Assembly: GCA_025922795.1 (NCBI GenBank)
Contig: JAICHC010000024.1
Span: 1-12,058, forward strand
DNA length: 12,058 bases
DNA from: Candidatus Binatia bacterium
GTDB lineage: Bacteria; Desulfobacterota_B; Binatia; UBA9968
Reading direction: 5' to 3'
Shown here: positions 1 to 6,476 of the stretch, piece after piece
How the letters are laid out: every line of letters starts with the position of its first letter
How positions within the stretch are numbered: position 1 is the first letter of the stretch
Program-made: the position numbers and the translations under genes
The notes under the pieces: model-generated
Told to the model about the DNA's origin: nothing
Databases searched by the model: none
What the model saw: the letters and a program-made list of their open reading frames with translations, nothing else

Positions 1-244
1 CCCGTTCGTTGCTATCGTCTCGTCGATCGCGATTCACAACGTCAATAGTCCGAACATCATCCGCGGCATCTACGAAGACACCTATCCACTGGTCAAACCC
101 GGTGGCTGCTTTTTGAATTTTGACCGGCACCATCCACCCATTGAAGAACAAATGAAATGGCTGCGCGGCGCGGGTTTTAAAGACGTGCAGTGTTTTTGGC
201 AAGATCAAAACCGCGCGCTGTTCGGCGGCTTTAAGGAAGGCTAA
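1..244 (+). CDS. Class I SAM-dependent methyltransferase, C-terminal part (5' end outside window)
   Basis: An open frame enters from the left edge (first full codon at base 2) and stops at TAA 242-244, giving 80 residues. The segment reading AIVSSIAIHNV matches the strand and helix after the SAM-binding core of class I methyltransferases. It is followed by 'LVKPGGCFLNFD', the usual 'LKPGG' loop, and by 'MKWLRGAGFKDVQCFWQDQN', the C-terminal 'L..aGF..v......' strand typical of the family. Motif I (the glycine-rich SAM loop) lies outside the window, so the substrate cannot be inferred. The stop is 7 bp before the start of the metal-binding lipoprotein gene, so the two are probably co-transcribed; whether they are functionally linked is unknown. 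Confidence 0.8.
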   Translation, partial: PFVAIVSSIAIHNVNSPNIIRGIYEDTYPLVKPGGCFLNFDRHHPPIEEQMKWLRGAGFKDVQCFWQDQNRALFGGFKEG

Positions 245-251
245 GGGCTCG

Positions 252-1265
252 ATGCGAGCAATACGTACAATACTGCTGTGGTTGTCTTGTCTCTGCTTGA
301 TTTCAGCTTGCGGGAAAAAAGAGCAGGAGCCAAAGTCCGCACCCGAGGCGAGGAAAATAAATGTCGTCACGACGGTCGCGCCGATCACTTCGATTGTCGA
401 AAATATCGCCGGTGATAAAGTGCGCGTAACCGGCATTATTCCGGAAGGCATCAATTCGCACACGTTTGAGCCGGTCCCGACCGATATCAAAATAGTCGCC
501 GCAGCTGATCTGTTAATCCTCAATGGTCTCGAACTGGAGATTCCGACGCTCAAGCTTGCCAAAGCCAACATGAAACAGTCAGCGCTGATTCTGCTGCTCG
601 GCGACAAAACGCTCACGGAGCAGGACTATATTTACGATTTTAGCTTTCCTAAAAGCCATGGGCACCCGAACCCCCATCTCTGGCTCAATCCACAACATGT
701 GATCCGGTACGCCGTTTTGGTTCGCGACGAGCTTGTCCGCATCGATCCAGACAACAAAAGCGGCTATGAACAAAATGCGGCGGCTTACTTGAAACGGCTC
801 GAGACTTTGGATCAGGCGATCGAACAGGCGGTGCAAACTATTCCGGAAAACAACCGGCGGCTGCTTACTTATCACGACTCCTGGCCTTATTTCGCGCGCC
901 GCTACGGTTTTGAGATCATCGGCGCCGTGCAGCCGTCGGATTTTTCCGATCCGAGTCCTCGGGAAGTCAAACGGCTGATCGATCAGATCAGAAACGAAAA
1001 AGTCCCCGCCGTGTTCGGCTCGGAGGTCTTTCCCAGCCCGGTGCTCGAGCAGATCGCGCGGGAGGGAAAAACCCGCTACATAGATAAGCTAAGAGACGAT
1101 GCGCTGCCAGGAAAGCCCGGAGAGCCGCAGCACTCATATATCGGCATGATGATCGAGAACCTCACGATCATGTTCGAAGCCTTGGGTGGATCGGCCGAAG
1201 CGCTCAAAAAGGTCGATCCCGCGCCCGTAGCCGGAGCGCACGCGGACTATCGGAGCAATAATTAA
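252..1265 (+). CDS. znuA: Zinc/manganese ABC transporter substrate-binding lipoprotein (ZnuA/TroA family)
   Basis: This is the periplasmic metal-binding component of a cluster 9 (ZnuA/TroA) ABC importer. The 337-residue protein opens with a lipoprotein signal peptide whose lipobox is LISAC, making Cys20 the lipidated residue. The metal ligands of the family can be placed at His70 (INSHTFEP), His142 (NPHLWLNP), His208 (TYHDSWPYF) and Asp282 or Asp283 (KLRDDALPG). The loop before His142 holds only two extra histidines (KSHGHPNPH), far fewer than the long His-rich loop of many ZnuA proteins. Zinc is therefore favoured mainly by a Zur-like box downstream, and manganese is not excluded. The ATPase gene starts 12 bp after its stop. 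A purine-rich AAGGAAGG about 11 bases upstream could serve as ribosome binding site. It should deliver the metal to the ATPase/permease pair encoded next. Confidence 0.9.
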   Translation: MRAIRTILLWLSCLCLISACGKKEQEPKSAPEARKINVVTTVAPITSIVENIAGDKVRVTGIIPEGINSHTFEPVPTDIKIVAAADLLILNGLELEIPTLKLAKANMKQSALILLLGDKTLTEQDYIYDFSFPKSHGHPNPHLWLNPQHVIRYAVLVRDELVRIDPDNKSGYEQNAAAYLKRLETLDQAIEQAVQTIPENNRRLLTYHDSWPYFARRYGFEIIGAVQPSDFSDPSPREVKRLIDQIRNEKVPAVFGSEVFPSPVLEQIAREGKTRYIDKLRDDALPGKPGEPQHSYIGMMIENLTIMFEALGGSAEALKKVDPAPVAGAHADYRSNN

Positions 1266-1277
1266 ATTTGTCGCCCT

Positions 1278-2138
1278 ATGAATCCCCACGACCACCGACC
1301 CGGCGATCCGCACAGCCTCCATCCGTCTGGCGCGGAAGAGCGCCTGTGGGGCAGTGCCACCGCCGTTCCGCTCGTCGAATTGGTACGGGTCAGCAGCAGC
1401 TACGGCAACACCGTGGCGCTACAAGACGTTTCGCTGAAAATCCGCTCCGGCCAATTTATGGCCATCGTCGGCCCCAACGGCGGCGGCAAGACGACGCTGC
1501 TGCGCACGATCCTCGGCATGGCGCGGCCGGATGCCGGCACGGTGCTGCTGCGTGGCGACAAATTCTCTCATTCTTCGCTTCAACGCATCGGCTACGTGCC
1601 GCAATTGGAAACCATCGATTGGAATTTTCCAATTACCGTCGAAGAAGTCATTACCATGGGCTTTTTCGTCAAAAATCGTTGGTTCGGCGGGATCGACGCC
1701 GCTGCGAGGCGCAAGCTCGACAACATCCTGGAGCGATTGAACTTGAGTGGCCTCGGCAAACGCCACATTCGTGAGCTTTCCGGCGGCCAGCAACAAGCCG
1801 TCTTCATCGGCCGGGCCCTGGTGGGCGACCCCGAGCTGATCCTGTTGGACGAACCGGCTTCGGGACTCGATATTCGCTCGCGCGACGACGTGATTCATTT
1901 TTTGCACGAGATCAATCACCATGGGGTCGCCATCGTGCTCACTGCCCATGATTTGAACTGGGTGGCCGCGCATTTGCCCTGGGCGGTTTGTCTCAATCAC
2001 CGCGTCATTGCCGAAGGCCGGCCCAACGAAGTTTTCAATCCCGAAGTACTCAAGGAAGCCTACCGCGGCGAGCTCGTCGTGATTCATCAAGACGGCATGG
2101 TCATGATCGGCGAACGGCCCCATGCGCCGCACCACTGA
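1278..2138 (+). CDS. znuC: Zinc/manganese ABC transporter ATP-binding protein
   Basis: This is the cytoplasmic ATPase of the metal importer. All nucleotide-binding motifs are present in order: Walker A GPNGGGKT (residues 65-72), Q-loop Gln109 (VPQLETIDW), ABC signature LSGGQ (167-171), Walker B LILLDEP (187-193), D-loop SGLD, and the switch His224 (LTAHD). The 286-residue length exceeds the usual ~250 because of an N-terminal extension of about 30 residues before the first beta strand. That extension has four histidines in its first 15 residues, and the C terminus ends in HAPHH. No strong Shine-Dalgarno sequence precedes the ATG, so a shorter protein from an internal non-ATG start cannot be ruled out. 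The gene follows the binding-protein gene closely; the permease follows after a 110-bp gap filled by an inverted repeat. Confidence 0.92.
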   Translation: MNPHDHRPGDPHSLHPSGAEERLWGSATAVPLVELVRVSSSYGNTVALQDVSLKIRSGQFMAIVGPNGGGKTTLLRTILGMARPDAGTVLLRGDKFSHSSLQRIGYVPQLETIDWNFPITVEEVITMGFFVKNRWFGGIDAAARRKLDNILERLNLSGLGKRHIRELSGGQQQAVFIGRALVGDPELILLDEPASGLDIRSRDDVIHFLHEINHHGVAIVLTAHDLNWVAAHLPWAVCLNHRVIAEGRPNEVFNPEVLKEAYRGELVVIHQDGMVMIGERPHAPHH

Positions 2139-2147
2139 AACTGAATC

Positions 2148-2242
2148 ATGGTTCCAGACGTTGCAATCGTTCCAGCCCTACCGGGGTTTCAACGACTTTG
2201 ATGTAACGCCTGGAACCATTGAAACTTTGAAACGACTGGAAC
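2148..2242. repeat. Composite inverted repeat between ATPase and permease genes
   Basis: The gap between the ATPase and permease genes is built of mirrored short words. ATGGTTCCAG (2148-2157) pairs perfectly with CTGGAACCAT (2210-2219). GTTCCAG (2169-2175) pairs with CTGGAAC (2236-2242). GGTTTCAACG (2185-2194) partly mirrors the two GAAAC-containing words at 2219-2234. The element resembles the REP-like or degenerate palindromic repeats that sit between genes in many large proteobacterial genomes. No transposase or target-site duplication is visible. It could fold in mRNA and alter the ratio of ATPase to permease; that role is an inference. Confidence 0.6.
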
Positions 2243-2248
2243 ACGTTC

Positions 2249-3067
2249 TTGTTAGCCCCCTTCGAGTACGAGTTCTTTCGTAACGGCTTCATCGCCGCTG
2301 TCATCATCGGCGCGCTCTGCGGGTTTATCGGCGTTTATGTCGTTCTGCGCCGCATGAGTTACATCGGGCACGGACTTTCCCATGCGATCTTTGGCGGTGC
2401 TGTCTTGAGCTATGTGTGGAACCTCAACTTTTTCATCGGCGGGGGTTTGTGGGCGCTGCTTGCCGGCGTCCTGATCCACTGGATCAGTCACCGGCGTTGG
2501 GTCGGCGCCGACGCCGCCATCGGCGTGGTCACGACTTCGAGCTTCGCCCTCGGCGTTGCAATCATTTCTACGCACCGCAGTTTCACGCGCAACATCGAAG
2601 CAGCGCTCTTCGGCAACATCCTCGGCATCACCCAGACCGATGTCTGGGTCGTGGTGCTGATCTCGCTCATCGTGTTCGCCGCTCTCTTCGCAATTCGCCG
2701 CCCGCTACTGTTCGCGACTTTCGATCCCGAAGTCGCGTCGGTCTATGGCGTCTCGACCGGCAGAATCGATCTCATGTTCATGATGCTATTGGCCGTCACC
2801 GTCCTCGCCTCGACCCAGATTCTCGGCGTGACCCTGGTGGCGGCAGCGATCGTTATCCCCCCGGTGATCGCCCGCTACTTGACCCAGCGGTTTCAAAGCC
2901 TGCTCATAGTCTCACCGCTGCTCGGAGCGCTATGCGGCGGCGCCGGCATGTTCCTGAGCTTTCAGTTCGACATCTCATCCGCCGCCACCATTGTACTGAC
3001 CTCCGCAGCGCTCTTTATCGCCGTCGAGATCATCCTGTTCGCGCGCGGCGGAGCCGGTCAAACATGA
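2249..3067 (+). CDS. znuB: Zinc/manganese ABC transporter permease (ZnuB/ABC-3 family)
   Basis: This is the inner-membrane channel subunit of the metal importer. The 272-residue protein is almost wholly hydrophobic, with about eight or nine membrane segments. It carries family hallmarks: 'VVLRRMSYIGHGLSHAIFGG' early on (usually 'G-D-A-L-S-H-A', here with His in place of Asp), the cytoplasmic coupling region with 'TFDPEVASVYGV', and 'STQILGVTLVAAAIVIPPVIA' in the second half. The start is taken as TTG 2249, because the next in-frame ATG (2354) would remove the first membrane helix. There is no clear Shine-Dalgarno sequence, and the palindromic repeat lies directly upstream. The stop is 46 bp before the beta-barrel gene. 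Confidence 0.9.
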   Translation: MLAPFEYEFFRNGFIAAVIIGALCGFIGVYVVLRRMSYIGHGLSHAIFGGAVLSYVWNLNFFIGGGLWALLAGVLIHWISHRRWVGADAAIGVVTTSSFALGVAIISTHRSFTRNIEAALFGNILGITQTDVWVVVLISLIVFAALFAIRRPLLFATFDPEVASVYGVSTGRIDLMFMMLLAVTVLASTQILGVTLVAAAIVIPPVIARYLTQRFQSLLIVSPLLGALCGGAGMFLSFQFDISSAATIVLTSAALFIAVEIILFARGGAGQT

Positions 3068-3113
3068 AGCTGGCCTCCAACATCTCGATTGTGCATCGCA
3101 GAGGGAGATTACC

Positions 3114-3899
3114 GTGTCCGTATTGGCATCGCTACTTATCGCCGCGCTTCTAATCGTGTTAGAAGCCACGCATTCCTTAGCCGGTCGCCCTTTGGTCGTT
3201 GACGATGCCGCGCCGGTGGCTCCGGGGCACCTCGAACTTGAATTTGGCTTCTCTCATGCCCGGCCTGCCGGCGGCGGGAGTGAACAGGCCTGGCCGGTGA
3301 TGACAGTAGCTTACGGTGTGATCGAATGGCTTGAGATCGGGGCCCGCATTCAACGGGTTAATAACAATGACCCCCGCGAAGCACCGGTGAAAGGATTCGA
3401 GGATCTTCATATCGCAACAAAATTCAGCATCAGCGAAGAGACTGAAGCGCTTCCGGCGGCCGCTTTTTCCCTCGACGTTAGCGTACCCACGGCAAACCGA
3501 GCCAAGGGCCTCTCGACCGGCAACTCCGAACAAGCCTTCACGTTGATCCTGTCCAAAGGCTACGCGCCGGGCGGATTGCATCTCAACCTCGGCTATCTTC
3601 TGGTTCATAGCCCTCGGAACGCAAAGCTTAAAAATCAGCTGCGCGGCGGGATCGCGGTCGATTACGCGGTTCAGCCAGTGCTGGCTTTCGTCGGCGAAGT
3701 GTTTGGCGCTTCGCGCGCCGGCAAGGGCGAAAGAAACGAAGCCGCATTTCAGCTCGGAGTCCGCTATGCGATCAATCCAGGTTTTGTCCTCGATGCCGCC
3801 GCCGGTCGAAGCCTGCGCTCATCGGGAGCAAGCGTGCAGGTCACGACCGGACTGACTTGGACCATTGACATCGCGAATTTTGTGATGGGCGGAAACTGA
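3114..3899 (+). CDS. Secreted outer-membrane beta-barrel candidate (Phenol_MetA_deg/transporter-like)
   Basis: The 261-residue protein begins at GTG 3114, preceded by GGGAG about six bases upstream. An N-terminal signal peptide ends near residue 23 (ATHSLAG). The mature part starts 'RPLVVDDAAPVAPGHLELEF', the opening of small beta-barrel proteins annotated as 'transporter' or phenol-degradation MetA-like (PF13557). Alternating hydrophobic/polar strands with glycine-rich turns follow to the end, where 'VTTGLTWTIDIANFVM' would form the last strands. The assignment rests on remembered family style and signal peptide, not on a catalytic motif. It follows the metal-importer permease by 46 bp in the same direction, so it may be the outer-membrane component of the same uptake operon. 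No TonB box or plug domain is seen. Confidence 0.65.
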   Translation: MSVLASLLIAALLIVLEATHSLAGRPLVVDDAAPVAPGHLELEFGFSHARPAGGGSEQAWPVMTVAYGVIEWLEIGARIQRVNNNDPREAPVKGFEDLHIATKFSISEETEALPAAAFSLDVSVPTANRAKGLSTGNSEQAFTLILSKGYAPGGLHLNLGYLLVHSPRNAKLKNQLRGGIAVDYAVQPVLAFVGEVFGASRAGKGERNEAAFQLGVRYAINPGFVLDAAAGRSLRSSGASVQVTTGLTWTIDIANFVMGGN

Positions 3900-3901
3900 C
3901 G

Positions 3902-4051
3902 CGCCGGCGCATCGATAAGCAGAAGGAAATCGTCGTCATGGACGGATGTTCACCGCCGTCACGGTGCTTGCCTCGGCCCGGTGACCTCGGAGCGCGCGCG
4001 GGACGCGCTAAAGAAAGCCGGCATCGCGCTTAGCGATGACGGCAAACGATA
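3902..4051 (+). other. Non-coding stretch with possible decayed coding remnants
   Basis: Short protein-like strings appear here in different frames, but no complete gene. Frame 2 from 3902 reads RRRIDKQKEIVVMDGC, similar in style to the 'aIDGCp..C' core of DGC-domain zinc-binding proteins, then degenerates. In the frame of the upstream beta-barrel gene, beyond its stop, GACLGPVTSERARDALKKAG ends at TAA 4047-4049; this faintly recalls the C terminus of uroporphyrinogen-III synthase. Neither reading is long enough to trust. The stretch may be a frameshifted gene remnant or simply GC-rich spacer. Confidence 0.2.
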
Positions 4052-4074
4052 AAAGACATTCTTATCAGCGTTTG

Positions 4075-4097
4075 CTAGCGTTATGGCATAACGCTAG
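4075..4097. promoter_or_regulatory. Perfect palindromic operator, Zur-box-like
   Basis: CTAGCGTTATG (4075-4085) and CATAACGCTAG (4087-4097) are perfect inverted repeats around one central base. The core GTTATGGCATAAC has the same half-sites and 3-base spacing as the core of the enterobacterial Zur consensus (GTTATANTATAAC). No T-run follows, which argues against a terminator. It lies about 50 bp upstream of the di-heme enzyme gene and just before a GGAGG sequence, so a bound protein would overlap or abut the promoter. A zinc-type importer is encoded just upstream, which supports Zur over other palindrome-binding regulators. No regulator gene is in the window, so the identity remains an inference. 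Confidence 0.65.
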
Positions 4098-4117
4098 AGA
4101 TGGAGGAACGAACCTCG

Positions 4118-4168
4118 ATGCTTAAGTACGTTTTTGAGGTGATTCCGTGCCGCTCGAACTTGAGCTAA
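4118..4168 (+). CDS. Possible 16-codon leader ORF overlapping the di-heme enzyme start
   Basis: ATG 4118 has GGAGG at 4102-4106, 11 bases upstream, and opens a frame reading MLKYVFEVIPCRSNLS before TAA 4166-4168. It overlaps the GTG start of the di-heme gene (4147) in another frame. Its stop lies 20 bases inside that gene. It may serve translational coupling, or it may be a chance frame; no known leader-peptide pattern is visible. Confidence 0.25.
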   Translation: MLKYVFEVIPCRSNLS

Positions 4169-5310
4169 AGACGCGTGCCATTCGCGCTGCCGCTTTCGAG
4201 ATCGCGGCCGGGGTCTTGTCGATTACCATGGTCGCAGCTCCAGCCGGAGCCGGCTTTCGATGGAACATTCCGGACTGGATACCACCGCCCGCTCAACCTG
4301 CCGACAATCGCATTACGCCGGCCAAAGTGGCGCTTGGCCGCCATCTATTTTATGACAAGCGCCTTTCGGCCAACCAGACCATGGCCTGCGCGACTTGCCA
4401 CGAGCAAGCACGCGCTTTTACCGACGGTAAACGCACTGCCGCGGGTATTACGCATGAGCTCGGCAAGCGCAACACATTGAGTTTGGGTAACGCCGCGTAC
4501 TTTCCAACCCTGACTTGGGGAAATCCGCAGGTTGAATCCCTGGAGGCGCAGGCGGTGATTCCGATTTTCGGCGATCGTCCCGTGGAAATGGGCATGGCCG
4601 GAAAAGAGGAGTTGTTGCTCAAGCGCCTCAGAGCGGAACCTCGTTATCAGAAGCTCTTTGCCGAAGCCTTTCCGGAAAAAGCGCGTGCCACCAAGTCAGC
4701 GCTGTATTCGCTCTCCACGGTCACCAAAGCGATTGCCTCATTCCAGCGTACCCTGCTCTCTTTCAACTCGCCCTACGATCGCTACAAGTATGGCGGCGAT
4801 AGAGGCGCGATCAGCCCGGCTGCGCAACGAGGCGAAGCGCTTTTCCGAAGCGGCAGGATGAAGTGCTACGAATGCCATGGGAGCATTTATTTCACCGACA
4901 ACGTGAAACATGCCCGGCTGGAATTTTCGGAAATGGGTTTTCATAACACCGGCCTTTACAACGATGACGGCAAGGGCGCCTATCCCGCAGGCCACGCCGG
5001 CGTCGCGGAAATCACCCGCAGGGACGATGATATCGGCAGGTTCCGCACCCCCGGTTTGCGGAACGTCGCTCTGACCGCGCCATATATGCACGACGGCTCG
5101 ATCGCCACGCTGGAAGAGGTGATCCAGACGCATTACGCCAAGAAAGGCCGAGCGGTTCACGCGGGTAAGCCGGCGAACCCGAGACGGAGCAGGCTGATCG
5201 ATGGTTTTCGGATCCGCGATCAGGAAGTGCGCGACCTGCTAGAATTCTTGAAGGCCCTGACCGACGAAAGCTTCGTCAACAATCCGAACATCTCAAACCC
5301 GTGGCCATGA
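4147..5310 (+). CDS. Di-heme c-type cytochrome peroxidase-like enzyme (MbnH/MauG-like)
   Basis: This is a periplasmic di-heme enzyme of 387 residues. The GTG start follows GAGGTGA (4136-4142), a strong ribosome binding site; earlier in-frame starts are blocked by stops at 4123 and 4135. The signal peptide (AIRAAAFEIAAGVLSITMVA...) ends near residue 35. Two heme-binding motifs are present, CATCH (81-85) and CYECH (240-244). A tryptophan at 124 (TLTWGNPQ) sits where the family has its inter-heme Trp. 'FHNTGLYNDDGKGAYPAG' and 'RFRTPGLRNVALTAPYMHDG' are the late motifs. 'AFTDG', 'LTWGNP..ESLE.QA' and 'FHNTGLYN' resemble the MXAN_0977/MbnH group more than classical H2O2-reducing peroxidases, as far as memory allows. 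MbnH oxidises a Trp in its partner MbnP; no MbnP-like four-Cys protein is encoded in this window. The Zur-like box upstream suggests metal control. Confidence 0.88.
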   Translation: MPLELELKTRAIRAAAFEIAAGVLSITMVAAPAGAGFRWNIPDWIPPPAQPADNRITPAKVALGRHLFYDKRLSANQTMACATCHEQARAFTDGKRTAAGITHELGKRNTLSLGNAAYFPTLTWGNPQVESLEAQAVIPIFGDRPVEMGMAGKEELLLKRLRAEPRYQKLFAEAFPEKARATKSALYSLSTVTKAIASFQRTLLSFNSPYDRYKYGGDRGAISPAAQRGEALFRSGRMKCYECHGSIYFTDNVKHARLEFSEMGFHNTGLYNDDGKGAYPAGHAGVAEITRRDDDIGRFRTPGLRNVALTAPYMHDGSIATLEEVIQTHYAKKGRAVHAGKPANPRRSRLIDGFRIRDQEVRDLLEFLKALTDESFVNNPNISNPWP

Positions 5311-5463
5311 TGCATGATGCTCAGGCCGACGGTGATGTCGGTTGGTGCTGTGCAGCCAGCCTGATCAAGATTTCCTATGGACTCGTTGGACCCCGAGCCC
5401 AATGAAAACGCGGCTTTTACTTGAGCATTCAAAAAACCCCGGCCCGTCGTTTGGAGCATCGAG

Positions 5464-6471
5464 ATGATTGCCGTCTCGGCCTCTCTCGCGATAAAATCGC
5501 TCCCGCGGGCCAGTCGATCGGATTTTACGATGGTTTACGGCAAGGCAATCGCGATCATGCTCCTTTACGCCAGCGCGCTCTTTTACCCTCGCGCCCACGC
5601 CTTTGTCCAACCACCGGTTCGTCAGCACGCATTGCAGGAGCAGCCGCTTCAGACGGTCAAGGCCTATCTCCAGGCAATTCACGCGCGCGACCCGCGCCGC
5701 GCCTATGGTTTGATCTCAGCGACCGATCGAAGTGTCAGAGACGAAAGCACTCATCTCTATTCGCAGCCACGCTTGGAGGGCTTCGCCTTGGAGCTGGCGC
5801 GGACGCTGGCCACTGGGTTGGACGTGCGAATCATCGAACAAAACGTAGAGTCCGATAAGGCGCGACTCGAGGTCTTGTACCGGGTCCCCACCGGCGATGA
5901 ATTGTCGGCTCAACTTCTCGATTGGAACGAACGGAAACTCGATGCTCTTCGACCCGCCGCGAAACAGCGGCTCGCGGCATCCTTGGAGGACCTCAAACGG
6001 CAGGGAAAAATGATTACCCTTGAGGGGCGGGAAACGTTCCACCTCGTGCGCGAGAAAAACCGATGGAAAATTTTTCTCGATTGGGCTTCGCGCACCCGAG
6101 TGATTTTCAAATCGCGAGTTCCGGCCGGCGAGGAGCTGGAAGTCCGGTTTCCGCGCAATGATTTTCTGATCGCGATGAACCAGCCGTTGCAGGTCGACTT
6201 CACGCTCAAAAACCGCTCCCGCAGGCCGATCGTCGCTCGACTCAACCACCTGATCGAACCGCGGCGCTTCGCCGACATGGTCGAGATGATCGCCTGCGGC
6301 TCGCTTGCCCCGGTGCGTCTCGAGCCGGGGGAAACCCGAGAGTTCTGGAGTTCTTATATCTTAGCCGGTATGTCCGCCAAATCACGTCTTTCGATCGTGT
6401 ATGAATTCAACGTGGCCGTCCAGAAAGCCGATAAAGCAATATTTCCGACCCGGCATGCCGGTGCCCCTTGA
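5464..6471 (+). CDS. NTF2-like + CtaG/Cox11-like envelope protein, paralogue 1
   Basis: This is the first of three paralogues, 335 residues. ATG 5464 has GGAG seven bases upstream. An internal ATG at 5530 would give a more normal signal peptide (MVYGKAIAIMLLYASALF...AHA), so the true start is uncertain. Residues ~58-212 look NTF2-like (TVKAYLQAIHARDPRRAYGL, then WKIFLDWAS). Residues ~213-318 resemble the CtaG/Cox11 beta sandwich: 'NQPLQVDFTLKNRSRRPIVA', 'NHLIEP', 'EMIACGSLAPVRLEPGE' and a final 'LSIVYEFNV' equivalent to Cox11 'LTYTF'. Cox11's copper motif CFCF is here CGSL, leaving only Cys278; His262 lies 16 residues before it. It is the most diverged of the three and ends with an extra tail (KADKAIFPTRHAGAP). 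The next paralogue begins at or just after its stop. Confidence 0.75.
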   Translation: MIAVSASLAIKSLPRASRSDFTMVYGKAIAIMLLYASALFYPRAHAFVQPPVRQHALQEQPLQTVKAYLQAIHARDPRRAYGLISATDRSVRDESTHLYSQPRLEGFALELARTLATGLDVRIIEQNVESDKARLEVLYRVPTGDELSAQLLDWNERKLDALRPAAKQRLAASLEDLKRQGKMITLEGRETFHLVREKNRWKIFLDWASRTRVIFKSRVPAGEELEVRFPRNDFLIAMNQPLQVDFTLKNRSRRPIVARLNHLIEPRRFADMVEMIACGSLAPVRLEPGETREFWSSYILAGMSAKSRLSIVYEFNVAVQKADKAIFPTRHAGAP

Positions 6472-6476
6472 GATTC

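Noticed and set aside
1419..2135. Long open frame on the minus strand opposite the importer ATPase gene
   Set aside because: It is antisense to a gene with complete ABC ATPase motifs, and its translation shows no recognisable domain; it reflects GC-rich codon use.
2416..3153. 245-codon plus-strand frame overlapping the permease gene
   Set aside because: Its translation is Arg/His/Pro-rich with no membrane helices or domain, while the permease frame is clearly coding.
4075..4097. Reading the palindrome as an intrinsic terminator of the beta-barrel gene
   Set aside because: There is no T-run on either side in the needed position, the stem centre is AT-rich with only a one-base spacer, and it lies about 175 bp after the stop.
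5340..5361. GGTTGG/CCAGCC hairpin after the di-heme enzyme gene as a terminator
   Set aside because: The stem is only six pairs with a wobble, and no T-tract follows, so it is too weak to call.
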